A stretch of 64,000 nt of DNA. It comes from Archilochus colubris (Eukaryota > Chordata > Aves > Apodiformes > Trochilidae). A model generated the notes under the pieces. It saw only the letters and a program-made list of their open reading frames with translations, was not told the origin of the DNA and ran no database searches. Location: positions 9,437,127 through 9,501,126 of the forward strand of contig CM041092.1 in the NCBI GenBank assembly GCA_023079485.1. Direction: 5' to 3'. The translations under genes and the position numbers were made by a program. How positions within the stretch are numbered: the stretch's first letter is position 1; each line of letters begins with the position of its first letter. This document shows, piece after piece, positions 13,301 through 22,275 of this stretch.

Positions 13301-13494
13301 TTTTTGTCAGCATTCAGAAGTAGCTCCCCTGGCTATTATAAATACAAATGCCTTTTTAAACTTCTTGCAGAGATCTGCACGACCATCCAGAGGAACAGAT
13401 TCAGCCTCAAACCAACGAGCTCAGAGAGAAGGTTCAAAAACATGTGGAGAACTTGAAACTGACAGCACTTAATAAAACCCTTATTCTGGGATAA
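1207..13494 (+). CDS. CFAP221: CFAP221 (PCDP1), cilia- and flagella-associated protein 221; 5'-truncated by window, 18 coding exons
   Basis: CFAP221 is a calmodulin-binding component of the C1d projection of the axonemal central pair, where it acts with the FAP54/FAP46/FAP74 group to shape ciliary beating; loss of the mouse protein (Pcdp1) causes primary ciliary dyskinesia. Coding exons: 1207-1310, 2323-2482, 3024-3138, 3221-3332, 3550-3658, 4247-4334, 4670-4759, 5221-5316, 6546-6636, 7631-7749, 8198-8278, 9155-9232, 9395-9568, 10998-11156, 11586-11680, 12220-12309, 12511-12630, 13371-13494. All junctions are GT-AG and the phases close to 667 residues plus TAA. Recognition comes from the family's collinear landmarks: an ASH/MSP-type immunoglobulin-like fold in the first two exons, EIEYQNL...[31 protein letters not shown]...[20 protein letters not shown] and the ALNKTLIL C-terminus. 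The human protein is about 840 residues, so roughly 170 N-terminal residues are outside. No internal stop or frameshift suggests an intact gene. Confidence 0.95.
1311..2322 (+). other. CFAP221: CFAP221 intron between exons A and B
   Basis: 1,012-base GT-AG intron. The open frames at 1,701-2,158 have no recognisable homology and no matching splice phase. No repeat was identified. Confidence 0.7.
2323..2482 (+). CDS. CFAP221: CFAP221 coding exon B, rest of ASH/MSP-type domain
   Basis: Encodes [20 protein letters not shown] followed by [19 protein letters not shown] and the closing strand with CVFTGT. The pattern of proline-glycine turn, alternating hydrophobic strands and a final FTGT is the signature of ASH/MSP-type domains of ciliary proteins. 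Acceptor CCCAG; the donor AT/GTATGT was chosen over an upstream GGGTCT because it is the stronger site and keeps the next exon in frame. Confidence 0.93.
2909..2936. repeat. (TG/TA)n microsatellite
   Basis: A short TGTG run passes into about nine TA units. It lies some 90 bases upstream of the acceptor of CFAP221 exon C, so length change could touch the branch-point region. Confidence 0.9.
3024..3138 (+). CDS. CFAP221: CFAP221 coding exon C
   Basis: Encodes about 38 residues, rich in Arg, Gln and Lys ([15 protein letters not shown]...RPIQKVK). It aligns by position with the basic, poorly conserved stretch just before EIEYQNL in other CFAP221 proteins. Acceptor ACACCTAG, donor AAG/GTGTGA. Least conserved exon so far; supported mainly by phase and by the QKVK end. 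Confidence 0.8.
3221..3332 (+). CDS. CFAP221: CFAP221 coding exon D
   Basis: Encodes [20 protein letters not shown] and [17 protein letters not shown], a strongly conserved CFAP221 block. The preceding intron (3,139-3,220) is only 82 bases, close to the lower limit for vertebrate introns. Acceptor TTGTAG, donor AAG/GTAATG, phase 1. Confidence 0.95.
3550..3658 (+). CDS. CFAP221: CFAP221 coding exon E
   Basis: Encodes [20 protein letters not shown] and [17 protein letters not shown], a charged, probably helical segment conserved in the family. Acceptor TTCCTGCAG; donor TG/GTACGT splits the terminal Trp codon. Confidence 0.94.
4185..4221 (+). repeat. Short direct repeat CATTAAGTAAAGCA x2
   Basis: The 14-base word CATTAAGTAAAGCA occurs twice about 21 bases apart inside a CFAP221 intron. 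Probably a small local duplication with no evident role. Confidence 0.7.
4247..4334 (+). CDS. CFAP221: CFAP221 coding exon F
   Basis: Completes the split Trp codon, then encodes [20 protein letters not shown] and RQREEEQNK. The VHxGKDP...FKKE pattern matches the family. Acceptor ATGCAG, donor AAG/GTTAGT, phase 0. Confidence 0.92.
4670..4759 (+). CDS. CFAP221: CFAP221 coding exon G
   Basis: Encodes [20 protein letters not shown] followed by [10 protein letters not shown]; the RGDPxxDxEFQR core is conserved in CFAP221. Acceptor AAATTAG, donor CAG/GTTTGT, 30 whole codons. Confidence 0.93.
5221..5316 (+). CDS. CFAP221: CFAP221 coding exon H
   Basis: Encodes [20 protein letters not shown] and [16 protein letters not shown] is a family landmark and the basic helix after it is a plausible part of the calmodulin-binding region, though I cannot place the experimentally mapped site. 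Acceptor TATACAG, donor AAG/GTAACA. Confidence 0.92.
5585..6045 (+). mobile_element. Old CR1 LINE 3' fragment, sense
   Basis: A diverged CR1 tail: it starts near AGGGTGCCCAGTTTTGAGCC, includes the decayed end of the reverse-transcriptase frame, and reaches the motif region GAACAACCTGGCCTGATCTC...TTCCTTCCAGCCTGAA. Many substitutions and small indels indicate an old insertion. It lies in the CFAP221 intron between exons H and I, in the gene's orientation. Confidence 0.8.
6546..6636 (+). CDS. CFAP221: CFAP221 coding exon I
   Basis: Encodes [20 protein letters not shown] and [10 protein letters not shown]. Hydrophobic-basic character ([11 protein letters not shown]) fits the family's internal amphipathic helix, though identity to mammals is low here. 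Acceptor CTTTCAG, donor CTG/GTAAGG, phase 1. Confidence 0.85.
6780..6905 (-). mobile_element. CR1 LINE 3' tail, antisense
   Basis: Begins with AATCATAGAAT, the reverse complement of the CR1 terminal octamers, and continues with GGTTTGCAAGGGACTTTTAA...TCCAACCCCTCTG. About 125 bases of a 5'-truncated copy inserted opposite to CFAP221 in an intron. Confidence 0.85.
7631..7749 (+). CDS. CFAP221: CFAP221 coding exon J
   Basis: Encodes 39 residues ([20 protein letters not shown]...[10 protein letters not shown]), Ser/Lys/Glu-rich and probably disordered. Acceptor CATGGCAG and donor TTG/GTAGGT. This frame agrees with the phase of both neighbouring exons; another frame through the same bases is also open but would break the gene. 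Confidence 0.82.
8198..8278 (+). CDS. CFAP221: CFAP221 coding exon K
   Basis: Encodes [20 protein letters not shown] and LPFYDLK. GLVPIKS and FYDL are clear CFAP221 landmarks. Acceptor ATTTCAG, donor AAA/GTGAGT; 27 codons. Confidence 0.95.
9155..9232 (+). CDS. CFAP221: CFAP221 coding exon L
   Basis: Encodes [20 protein letters not shown] and LRQGAQ, matching the family's VPxxxxxxxYQP block. Acceptor CATTTAG, donor CAG/GTAACA; 26 codons. Confidence 0.94.
9395..9568 (+). CDS. CFAP221: CFAP221 coding exon M
   Basis: Encodes 58 residues from [13 protein letters not shown] to [18 protein letters not shown]. The PPxAL...NPLxxF end matches human CFAP221; the middle is a fast-evolving acidic linker. 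Acceptor TTTCAAG is weak but the frame requires it. Donor TTT/GTAAGT. Confidence 0.92.
9569..10997 (+). other. CFAP221: CFAP221 intron between exons M and N
   Basis: 1,429-base GT-AG intron ending ATTTTTAG. Moderately GC-rich from 10,240 to 10,660. I saw no repeat and no exon-like frame with homology. Confidence 0.7.
10998..11156 (+). CDS. CFAP221: CFAP221 coding exon N
   Basis: Encodes [20 protein letters not shown]...[14 protein letters not shown]...[15 protein letters not shown], the best conserved block of the C-terminal half. Acceptor TTTTTAG, donor AAG/GTACAG; 53 codons. Confidence 0.97.
11586..11680 (+). CDS. CFAP221: CFAP221 coding exon O
   Basis: Encodes [20 protein letters not shown] and [11 protein letters not shown]. 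Matches the family's IIPGIMHWK-like segment. Acceptor CATTTCAG, donor AG/GTAAGA, phase 2. Confidence 0.92.
12220..12309 (+). CDS. CFAP221: CFAP221 coding exon P
   Basis: Encodes [20 protein letters not shown] and [10 protein letters not shown]. DVPxxLDxLPExDR is conserved in CFAP221. Acceptor ATCACAG, donor CA/GTAAGT. Confidence 0.93.
12511..12630 (+). CDS. CFAP221: CFAP221 coding exon Q
   Basis: Encodes [20 protein letters not shown] and [31 protein letters not shown] is a strong family motif; the end is a highly acidic tail. Acceptor TTTTTAG, donor AA/GTAAGT. Confidence 0.94.
13371..13494 (+). CDS. CFAP221: CFAP221 last coding exon R with stop
   Basis: Encodes [20 protein letters not shown] and [20 protein letters not shown], then Gly and TAA at 13,492-13,494. 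The ALNxxLIL end matches the family C-terminus. Acceptor CTTGCAG. Confidence 0.95.
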
Positions 13495-13812
13495 GAGTTG
13501 TTTTATGAAGTCCAGAATTTGGCACTTATCCTGTTAACGCATGAGGCTTCCTGTGTCCCAGCTACATGTTCAGTGAGGTCAGCAGCTCCTGATGCAATGA
13601 GAAGAGAACCACCAGTAAGACCACTTCAGGCAAGGACTCTCGCTGTGGTAATTACACCAACCACAGCAGTTGCTCCAATGAGAATCCTCAGTGATGTACC
13701 TGCTCATTTTGTTCTGGTGTGAAGGACCAGAAAACCACAGTACTACCATGTAAATAGTTTGGTAGTTCATTTACAGCCCACTGTTTTCAAATAAAATGTG
13801 AAAAGTCCTCAT
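13495..13812 (+). other. CFAP221: CFAP221 3' untranslated region (predicted)
   Basis: About 300 bases between the TAA and the expected cleavage point 15-20 bases after the AATAAA at 13,790. The exact end is inferred. Short open frames here have no known homology. Confidence 0.7.
13790..13795 (+). terminator. CFAP221: CFAP221 polyadenylation signal AATAAA
   Basis: Canonical AATAAA about 300 bases after the stop, followed at 13,820-13,850 by a T/G-rich tract (TTTTGATTTTGTTTTCTTAG) of the kind that promotes cleavage. An earlier AATAAA at 13,471 lies inside the coding exon and is less likely to be used. Confidence 0.75.
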
Positions 13813-16800
13813 GAACAAATTCTTTTGATTTTGTTTTCTTAGTTACGACCTAACCTTAAAATATTGCAGGTAAGTCACTAAGTCTCAGACTTGACTGTAG
13901 ATTTCACTGGCTGCTAAGAGCTTTAATTCAGTTCACAGCTCTCTTGGCAAAAGGATGATGGACTGGAGCAATGAACTTCTACCCTAGGAACTACACCCTG
14001 AGCATTACAGTTCACTGGAGGTTTCTCAGCACATCACCGTTCAGCTGAGATGGCTGCCACTGTCTTGTGGGCATGCTGGAGATCAGACAAAATGGGTTTT
14101 ATCCACAGTGAGCTGTTGGCTCATTTTGAAGAGTGCTCCAGGCTGTCTATGCTGTGTCCTGGAAGGCACAGGAAATGCAGCAATGCATACCATGTTCCTA
14201 AAAGTCATACTTCTTCCCAGTCATATGTAAAACCCCTAAGCAAAGAAATTCAATCCAGAGGGAGGAGATCAGTGTAGACAAACTGTAAAGTGCTTAGGGA
14301 AATAGAAAATGGAAAAATGGGGTGAAAATAAAACTGCAGAATAGCTTGTATTATACTAGTTACATACTATCTGTGCTCACTTTAAGGGGATCAGTAGCTG
14401 TTAAGTTTCTGCTCTCTAATTGGCAGGGGGCTGCTCAGAATGCAGGTCTGGATGTCTGCAGTTTCTCTGACTACAAACAGCTGCTTAAATACCTACACAC
14501 TGGTCTTGGCTTTTGCAGGTCCTAAGGAAAGTGGTAGATCTCTTAAGAGGCACACTAAGACTTGAGCATGTTTCCTACCCGTGACAAAAACATTCTCACA
14601 GTTTACAGTGAAACCATTCACACTTCATAATTCTTAAGTTTAGGTTAAATCAAGCATAGATAATTCTTAGGAACTGTAATCCATCTGTTAAATTTCAGTG
14701 TCTAGTAAGGATGGAGTAAGTGTACAGAAGCAATGGTGATTAACCACAGATGAACTTTTTTACAGGAGCACCCTCTTTCCTCCCTTCTCCTCCAGACTTT
14801 CCTGGTTATCCTGATGGAAAGTAGTCATGGTTCTCCATTCAGTGGTTGGACATCAGCCTTCAAAGAAATGAACTTCCTTTCTTCTTTAGGTGATCTCATT
14901 TCTGCATTTCAAAGCTGTTATGAGACAGGTTTCACTGTGCACAGAAGGTAAGAAAAAGCAGTTACATTGCCCTGAATTTTTCCTAAAATACACAGGTACT
15001 GTTTTGACATCTAGGAAAGCTCAGACCTCTGTGCATTGTGTGCTGTCAGGATACCTCATAATATGACATTGACACAAGGTTATGAACTATCAGAGGCAAT
15101 CCAGCTGTGCCCAGGAACATGAATTTTTGCTCAATATTTATTTTTCATGTATCAGACCACTTAAATATTCTGGTTGACCACAGAACACTTTCCAAAGTGG
15201 GATATAAACTATTAAGAATTAACTTGATGACTATTTACAGTTCTGTGCCTTTTCAGTCCTTCATGAAACAGATGGAGGCATTTCAGAATATATATCAGAA
15301 AAAAAAAAGCAATAATGTAATGGAAATTGTGCTTTTGATGTAATGTTACCCAGTGCACTGGAATATTTCTGACAGTTGTTTTTATCCAGATTATCATTTA
15401 TAACACACTGAACCAGACCATGCTTTTTTGTCTGCGTTTATATACAGAAAATTTACATATGTATTTGTTGAAAAGACTGCTAGTACCTGTTAAGAAACAC
15501 TCATGTGCTTTATAGAGTCTTTTTTAAGGATCAGCCAGCAGGATTCAATAGCAATTGTGTGAAATGTCAGCATTCAAGAGTGCTCTTTAAAACAGCATTA
15601 GTGCAAACTTCAGCCTTCAGGCTATGTTTTTACAAACTGTGGAAAACAGTTTATTAAGGCATGTTTTAATCTGCTTTCTTATGCCTCTACTAAAGATGCA
15701 AATCACATTGTTTTGAAGGAAATATAGCATTCAGTTCTGGATTAATCCCACTAAAGTGCAGATTTAGTTCACATACAGATAGCAAACTATTAATATGTTC
15801 TATATAGCCATGTTTTCATGCCTTCTAATGTTAATTTATGGGATGCCTTGTTTTGGGAATCAAAGGGCTGCATTCTTGCTGACTTAAGTGAGAAAGTAAG
15901 AATGTGGAAATTGATATGCAGAATCTGACAAGGTTATTTCCATTCACTACAAATAAAATTGCTGCTGCTTCCCTTGTTTGGAAAGGATTAATTGACTAAA
16001 TGACAATGCAACAGTTTGACCAGTTAAGGTATATCCATCTCACCTGAAAAAGCCTGTCTTATTAGCAAGGTTGATAAACACTTATTCATGCTTTAGCTTT
16101 CCTCCCTTTTATTACATAAGCAATTACATAAGAAACGGGCATTAACCTCTAAATCAAATCAAAGGTGCATTTTAAAAATGAAGAAAATGTTAATGTTTTC
16201 ATATGGAAATGATCCATGAGCTTAAGTGCTCTGTAACTGGGTTATTAATCTCATTTACTGTTCTATGATGAGAGAAAACCCATAAGGTCTTTAGAATGTA
16301 AATTAATTATATTTTATAAGAAGGCTGGGAGAAAAACAGCAGTGTGTGTCTGATGTCAAGAAGTGGGTGAAATTATATTTTCATCTGAAAAGAATAGTTT
16401 AATGAACACCCAAAAAAGAAACCTTGTAACCTCTGGATTTGTAATGTAAGGTTCAGGTATTCCAAGCTGTAACTGAAGCTTTTCTTATGGTCTGGACATT
16501 TATTTGGCCTCTCTCCTGCACAGTTTTTTTGTGTGTCTAATGAGAGCTATGCTCACACTGCATCCTTTGCCTTATGGAAACACTGTGAAGGTTTCTCTCC
16601 AGCTGTTTAACCATGGAGAATTTTAATTCCTGCTGAGACCTCTCCTGCTCTTTCCCTTTGGTTGGAAATAGGCAGCAGCGTTAGAACTTATCAAGTGAGA
16701 TAAACACAAACACTGTCATTTCCTTAGGTAACTGTGAGAAAACAGGGAATGAGGACTTCTCTGTGTACTAGTGTTGATAAATTTATCTGTAAATATAATT

Positions 16801-17388
16801 GTGAAATGTTGTTCTGCAGTCAGTAATTGCCTAATTTATATGGTTCTTGGAGCAACACCAAACAGGTGATGTGCTGAGGACTTCTGTGACCTCTGAACAC
16901 CAGAGCTGTCACTGATGTACCTAGGTTTTGCACAGAAGTTATTTTAAAGCCGGGTTGGTTTAAAAATATTTTTTTCTGTTGTCAGCCTGTGCAGAGTACC
17001 AGCACTGGCTGCTTGGAATTAGCCCTCTTCTTCAATCAGTTGTAGCTGGCAGTATACAGTGATAAGAGGGCCTTCTGAAAATATTTGGATTTCTTTTTTT
17101 TTTTTGAGATGTAAAACAAACCTTCTGCCAGGACTCTGGGGACTTCTAAAGAAGCGAGCAGTGTCTACAGCTGTTTGGGCTGGTAGCACAGGAATCAGCT
17201 CCTCTAGCCTGAGCAACCTCCAGCTGCCTGCTGGCCAAAGGGTGGTCAGTGGTAGCCACTTTGGTGTTGGGCCCTGGAAGGCTGTGAGAAACAGTGCCAG
17301 AGCCAAACACATTTCCTCTCTGGGCCTTGTGTGGGATCCTGTCATTACCCAGGTCTCAGCATCTGTTCAGAAGAGGCCTCGTGTCATC
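13811..17388. other. Intergenic, CFAP221 side
   Basis: No gene or identifiable repeat. Open frames are short, and none shows a recognisable domain. The AT-rich part from about 15,640 to 16,340 is listed separately as a possible conserved noncoding block. Confidence 0.6.
15640..16340. promoter_or_regulatory. Candidate conserved noncoding element (speculative)
   Basis: AT-rich, repeat-free sequence with homeodomain-type cores (TTAATTTA, GATTAATTGAC, AATTAATTATA) and an E-box (CATATG). This texture resembles vertebrate distal enhancers, but conservation cannot be judged from one genome. Inference only. Confidence 0.2.
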
Positions 17389-17454
17389 CCCAGAATGGAG
17401 TCCCATGCATACTGCTCCCACAGACTGAAGGACTGCTACAGAACTGTCATGATT

Positions 17455-17999
17455 TTCTGCCCCTGTACTCAGCCCTGGTGAGGCCAAACCTTGAGTACTG
17501 TGTCCAGTTCTGGGCCCCTCAGTTTAGGAAGGATATTGAGGTCCTGGAGCAGGTCCAAAGGAGGCAACCAGGCTAGTGAAGGGACTCGAGCACAGATCCT
17601 ATGAGGAGAGGCTGAGGGAGCTGGGGCTGTTCAGCCTGGAGAAGAGGCAGCTCTGGGGAGACCTCATCACTCTCTACAACTACCTGAAAGGAGGTTGGAG
17701 CCAGGGGGGGGTTGGTCTCTTTTGCCAGACGACTTTCAACAAGACAAGAGGGCATGGTCTTAAGTTGTACCAGGGGAAGTTTAGGTTGGACGTTAGAAAG
17801 AATTTCTTTACGGAGAGAGTGATCCGGCATTGGAATGGGCTGCCCAGTGGATTCTCCATCCCTGGAGATATTTAAAAAGAGACTGGATGTGGCACTCAGT
17901 GCCATGGACTGGTAACTGCAGCAGTAGTGGATCAAGGGTTGGACTTGATGATCTCTGAGGTCCCTTCCAACCCAGCCAATTCTATGATTCTATGATTCT
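17455..17999 (+). mobile_element. CR1 LINE 3' fragment with end of reverse transcriptase and complete 3' tail
   Basis: The longest transposon relic in the window. It opens in the last part of the CR1 ORF2 reverse-transcriptase region ([20 protein letters not shown] near 17,470-17,530), continues with the ORF2 C-terminus ([18 protein letters not shown] near 17,595) and ends with three terminal octamer-like units (ATTCTATGATTCTATGATTC) at about 17,979-17,999. A TAG near 17,574 and a frame change between the two protein segments show it is dead. It is 5'-truncated like almost all avian CR1 copies. Sharp octamers and good consensus match make it one of the younger insertions here. Confidence 0.93.
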
Positions 18000-20900
18000 T
18001 CATTTTTGTGGGCAACTTAATTAATGTATCATTTCTACAAAGCTGGAATTTCTCAGAAGTCTCCCAGAAATACTGCTGTCCTGCACCATTCTTTGATGGG
18101 CTACATCCCTCTGTGTCTCTAAGAAACCTGCATTCCTCAAAACAAAAATGAGCAATAAATTCATGGCAATAAATTCAACTGCAAAAAGATCCAGAAATAA
18201 CATGATTTGGAAAAAAAAAAAAATCCAGATATATCTGACAGGGCTATTTTGTGCCACTTAACACCTGCAGAAGCTAATTGGTTGTGAGGGACTTCCCAGA
18301 TTATGTCTGTATGACCACAGCAGGGACTTGAAAATTAAATCAAGCAGCTCCTGAAAAACTCCAGGTGATTTCAGAACACCTGCAGGAAGTATTTTTCCAA
18401 AGCACTGGTACATCAAAAAAACATTTTCTGATGAGCTGCTCATTTGTGCCAGGCCCTGCTTCGTACCAGCACGTTCGTGTTAGAGCATCCAAAGGTTAAA
18501 CTGCAGTAAGTGGATGAGGACTCTCCAGGGTGAAGAGCAATAGCAAGTCCTTCTGTCTTTAAAGAAACACAATTTCCAGGACCTATTGCTAGTTGAGCAC
18601 ATTTTTAAATGGTCACAGTTTTTCCTGCTATGAGGAAAGCCTTTCTAACTACTTCAGTCGGATTCTTTGAGTTTTTAATTGCACAAGGGACTGAGTTAAC
18701 AGTGCATTATTTTTAATCAGTTGATTTTGTCTGGCTGCAGAATTCTGAACAAAATTATGCCTCCATCACCAACTAATTACTGCTTTATAATAATTTCACA
18801 GTGTGGAGTCTCCAGTAATCCAATATGCATTGCCTACAAATCAACAATGCCCTTTGTCACCTCAGGGATTTCTGTTGTATGTATTATTGGCTGAGGTTCA
18901 GAGCACCAGATGAAGAAACCAAGGCTTATTTCCCTGGAGTTTGGATTTGCATGATTAGTTCCCTCTATGTTACCCAGAAAATGGACATCAAATATCAAAA
19001 GAAAATTGCTTTCAAACGATTCTCTCTTTGCTTCCCTGCCTCTCAAGCACCTTTCCCTACAGGCACCATTGTGTTTCAACAAATTTGCTGCTTTTGGTAA
19101 CAGGGTAGGCACAGATCTGCCCATGCAGGTACTGTCAGCAATCATGGTGCTATGGGAAGGACAGATACAGCTCAGGATGCTGGAGAGTGTTACTGATCAA
19201 TATCCACCACCAGGTCTAGTAGCCTAAAAGCTTTTGGTTACCCACGCAGCTAAGAGACCAGGGAATCTCAAATTTCTGAAGTTCAGTTCTTCTTGCTAAT
19301 AACCCCTCTGTGTCAATGGGATGAGTATTTCCAGCCACTGCTGGAACAGAGCACAATGTGTAGTAGCTGTTGGGTAGCACTGTGGTACAGCTGAAAAGGA
19401 ACAAAGCAGCTATGACAGTAATACTCACCTTGGTCACTCATTTATCCCTTCTGCAGGCACTTTTCCACTTCTTGCATGCACCCTTCCTCAATGGATCCTT
19501 CCTCCTGCAAAGTGCCTACTGATGAGTTGTCTTTCAAACCCACCTTCCAGAATCACTGGAAGTCATAGCCCAGCACTGGTTTCCTGCCTGCAGCCTTACC
19601 CTTTAATCTGCACCACTGGAAATTCCAGTTTATGGAAGGAAGGCAACTTCAGGGCCATTCCCAGGGCATCATCTGTCATTTTGCTATCAGGCAATTTAGC
19701 ATAGTCTCATTCTTGCCTTGCTAAAGGCAGGTTATATAGAAGCTGTGAGCTTCTGTTCATCTTCTGTTCACTGACAAAAGCATTCACACACTTGCTGGGA
19801 CTAAACTAAAGCTAAACTGTACAGTTCAAATCCAGGTAGCAAAAAAGGCAGGTTTCAGGACAGACTGCTCACTGACATCAGTGTGCAGCATCCAAGCAGG
19901 CTCACAGTGCCCACAGTTAAGTCCACTTTGATTAAAATCAGTGTAGAAGTTGCTTTGTGCTTCAGTAAAGCCCATAGAGATGCTTGAAGACTCCTGCAAT
20001 TTAGAGTGTAACTCTGCTTCTTCAGAATTAAAAGGTAAGAGTGAATAAAGATAAGAAGTACACATAATGACTGATCCTGATTGCTTAGTTAACTAGCAGG
20101 AAAAAAAAGAGAGAAGATCTGAAAGAGCACCCACCTGGGTGTCAGTGTAAATCATCAGCTGATCCAGCCCTCTCTTGAGAACAGAGAATTTTTAATTTTG
20201 TGCTGTCTGTAGTTTGTATTTAGGAAGTGAGGGAAGAAAAGGTTCATATGATTTCGGTGTTACAAATGAGTGACAAAAAGCAAGACTGCTGCTCTGCTCA
20301 GTTATGCCAAATGCACTCACCTACTTAGCTCAAGCCAGGTCTCCAGAATGCCTGAATTATTTTTACTCAATCTGCATTGCTTCCTCTTTTGCTTCTGGTT
20401 TCTGAGCTGCAGGTTATACTCAGATTACAGTCTCAAACTTCTTTTGAAATTATAGAAGCTGGAACCTTAATTTCAAGTATATTAACTTAAAACCTGCGTT
20501 GCTCAATCATCTGCCAAATAGTCAATTATAATAGCATGAGGCACTGTGAGACTCCAGACTGCTACTGCTGGTGTCCTAAAACTGGTATTTCTCTCATGTT
20601 GTCAATAAGGATCATCCAGCTTCACCTGAAGACTGGTTTTGGTCCCCTTTTTAACAGGGATAATTGGACCTCTGAAAAATTGTCATGTTGAGGTATATGT
20701 TATTCTTTCTGCCTCTTGGTGTTGTTTGAAAATACTGTCAAAGCTGCCATCCTTGATGCTTTCTGATCCAAAGAAGGTGCAATAAGGGAGTAGCAGGCCC
20801 CAAGAAAACAGCAGGATACCTCTGTAAGAATTAATCTGTAAACATAAGAATCTGTGTTAACATTAAAACTACTCTTCTGCCAGTTCCTTTGGAGGCTCAA

Positions 20901-22204
20901 GCACTGTGTTGGTCAGAAGAAATTCCTGGATTGGTTGTGATACTTGTGGCTCTGTCTAGCCATTGTTGGGTTCATTATCTTGATGTATTATTTAGAAGAC
21001 TCTGTTTATACCAATAGGCAGATAAAAGGAAAGTTAGTTTTTCAAAAGTGACATCCTGAATTTCCTTCTGTAGTTTTGAGTTTTGGCTTTGATCTGCCTT
21101 GGCTGAGAACAAGAGGCATTTTGTCACAGACATCAATGACATTGCTGTTAACCCTTTCAGGCTTTGGTGTTTCTTGCTACATTAAACATTTGCCATTGCC
21201 ATAATCCTACATTTAAAGCAGTGGGCTGGAATGCAGTGCCTGAGAGACCACTTCACCCTAGTAGGCTGGGATGACACAGGAGGGGCCTGCCAGCAGCCTG
21301 CTTTCCTTGGAAAGCCTTTGCTTTGTTCTGCTGTTAAATGCTGCTACGTGTTCTCTGTTAAATCTCCCGTGTTTACAATGGCATCAGATGCTGCTGCGAA
21401 TCTCTGAGGGAGCAGATGGCAAAGAACTCCAGTACCTAACTCCCTTTGATGCCCCTGGCAATGAACCATCCAAGTATCTTCATAGATTTGAGCCAAAGGG
21501 CTGTGCCAGAATGCAAACAAAGGAATCTTTAACCTCAGACCCTGCAGCAGCTTGCTGATTGTGGACAGTCCTCCTCTCAGCCTCTCAGACCCCACAGGTT
21601 GTTTGTGAATATTGCTCTGGAGTGTGTTAGACTCCCCAAGGGATAGAGCAACATTACTAATTCATACTAATCACTCTAAAAATAAGCAAAAAGCTGTGGA
21701 AAAATATCAAAGAGGAGGCAATGGAAAAGCACAACTATCCTGTCTGCTCTTTCAGTCCTGCAGGCACACCAGATCACACTGAAAATCTCCTTTTTAATGA
21801 GACATGGTGGCGTAACTTATAAGTACCCTCAAAGATGTCAAAATTTTCCTCTATGTGTACTGATGACATCTCACACAGGAGAAGTGAAGGTATTCATGTA
21901 CTTTCAGGAAAGAAGCAACTAATTATTACTGTGATTATGGTTATTATTTAAGTGAGTGTCTGTTCCAGGAGTTGGAGATTGATGTACAATTGGGTGTCAC
22001 TGCTAAGGTGGATCTTATGTATTATCATTGATGTATTTTTAGGTATTATCAGGTATTATGGATCACAGGGTTTCTTGGCTTTAAGCAAAAGTTACTGGGT
22101 GACACTGAACACATCGACCATGCAAAAGGTCCCAAAAGTCTCTTAAATCCTTAAGATAAATTAATAATTGACTCTCTTTATGTATAGAGTTTTGGTGTGT
22201 GTAT
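18000..22204. other. Intergenic, no gene seen
   Basis: Unique-looking sequence of ordinary composition. Frames up to about 100 codons occur on both strands, which is expected by chance; none has splice-site support or homology that I recognise. An A-run sits at 18,211-18,223. Confidence 0.6.
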
Positions 22205-22275
22205 AGTTGAACTCAGATCTCAGAGGTCCTTTCCAACCCTGACTATTCTGTGATTTGGTGATTCTGTGTTTCTGT
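22205..22275 (+). mobile_element. Short CR1 3' tail, sense
   Basis: About 70 bases: CTCAGAGGTCCTTTCCAACC followed by TATTCTGTGATTTGGTGATT, the decayed terminal part of a CR1 element. Severely truncated copy. Confidence 0.75.

Noticed and set aside
13471..13476. AATAAA inside the last CFAP221 coding exon as the poly(A) signal
   Set aside because: It lies before the stop codon; the AATAAA at 13,790 is better placed and followed by a T/G-rich tract.
17059..17454. Open frames just before the CR1 reverse-transcriptase fragment
   Set aside because: I could not align them with CR1 ORF2 or any host gene, so the CR1 boundary was placed where the recognisable segment begins.
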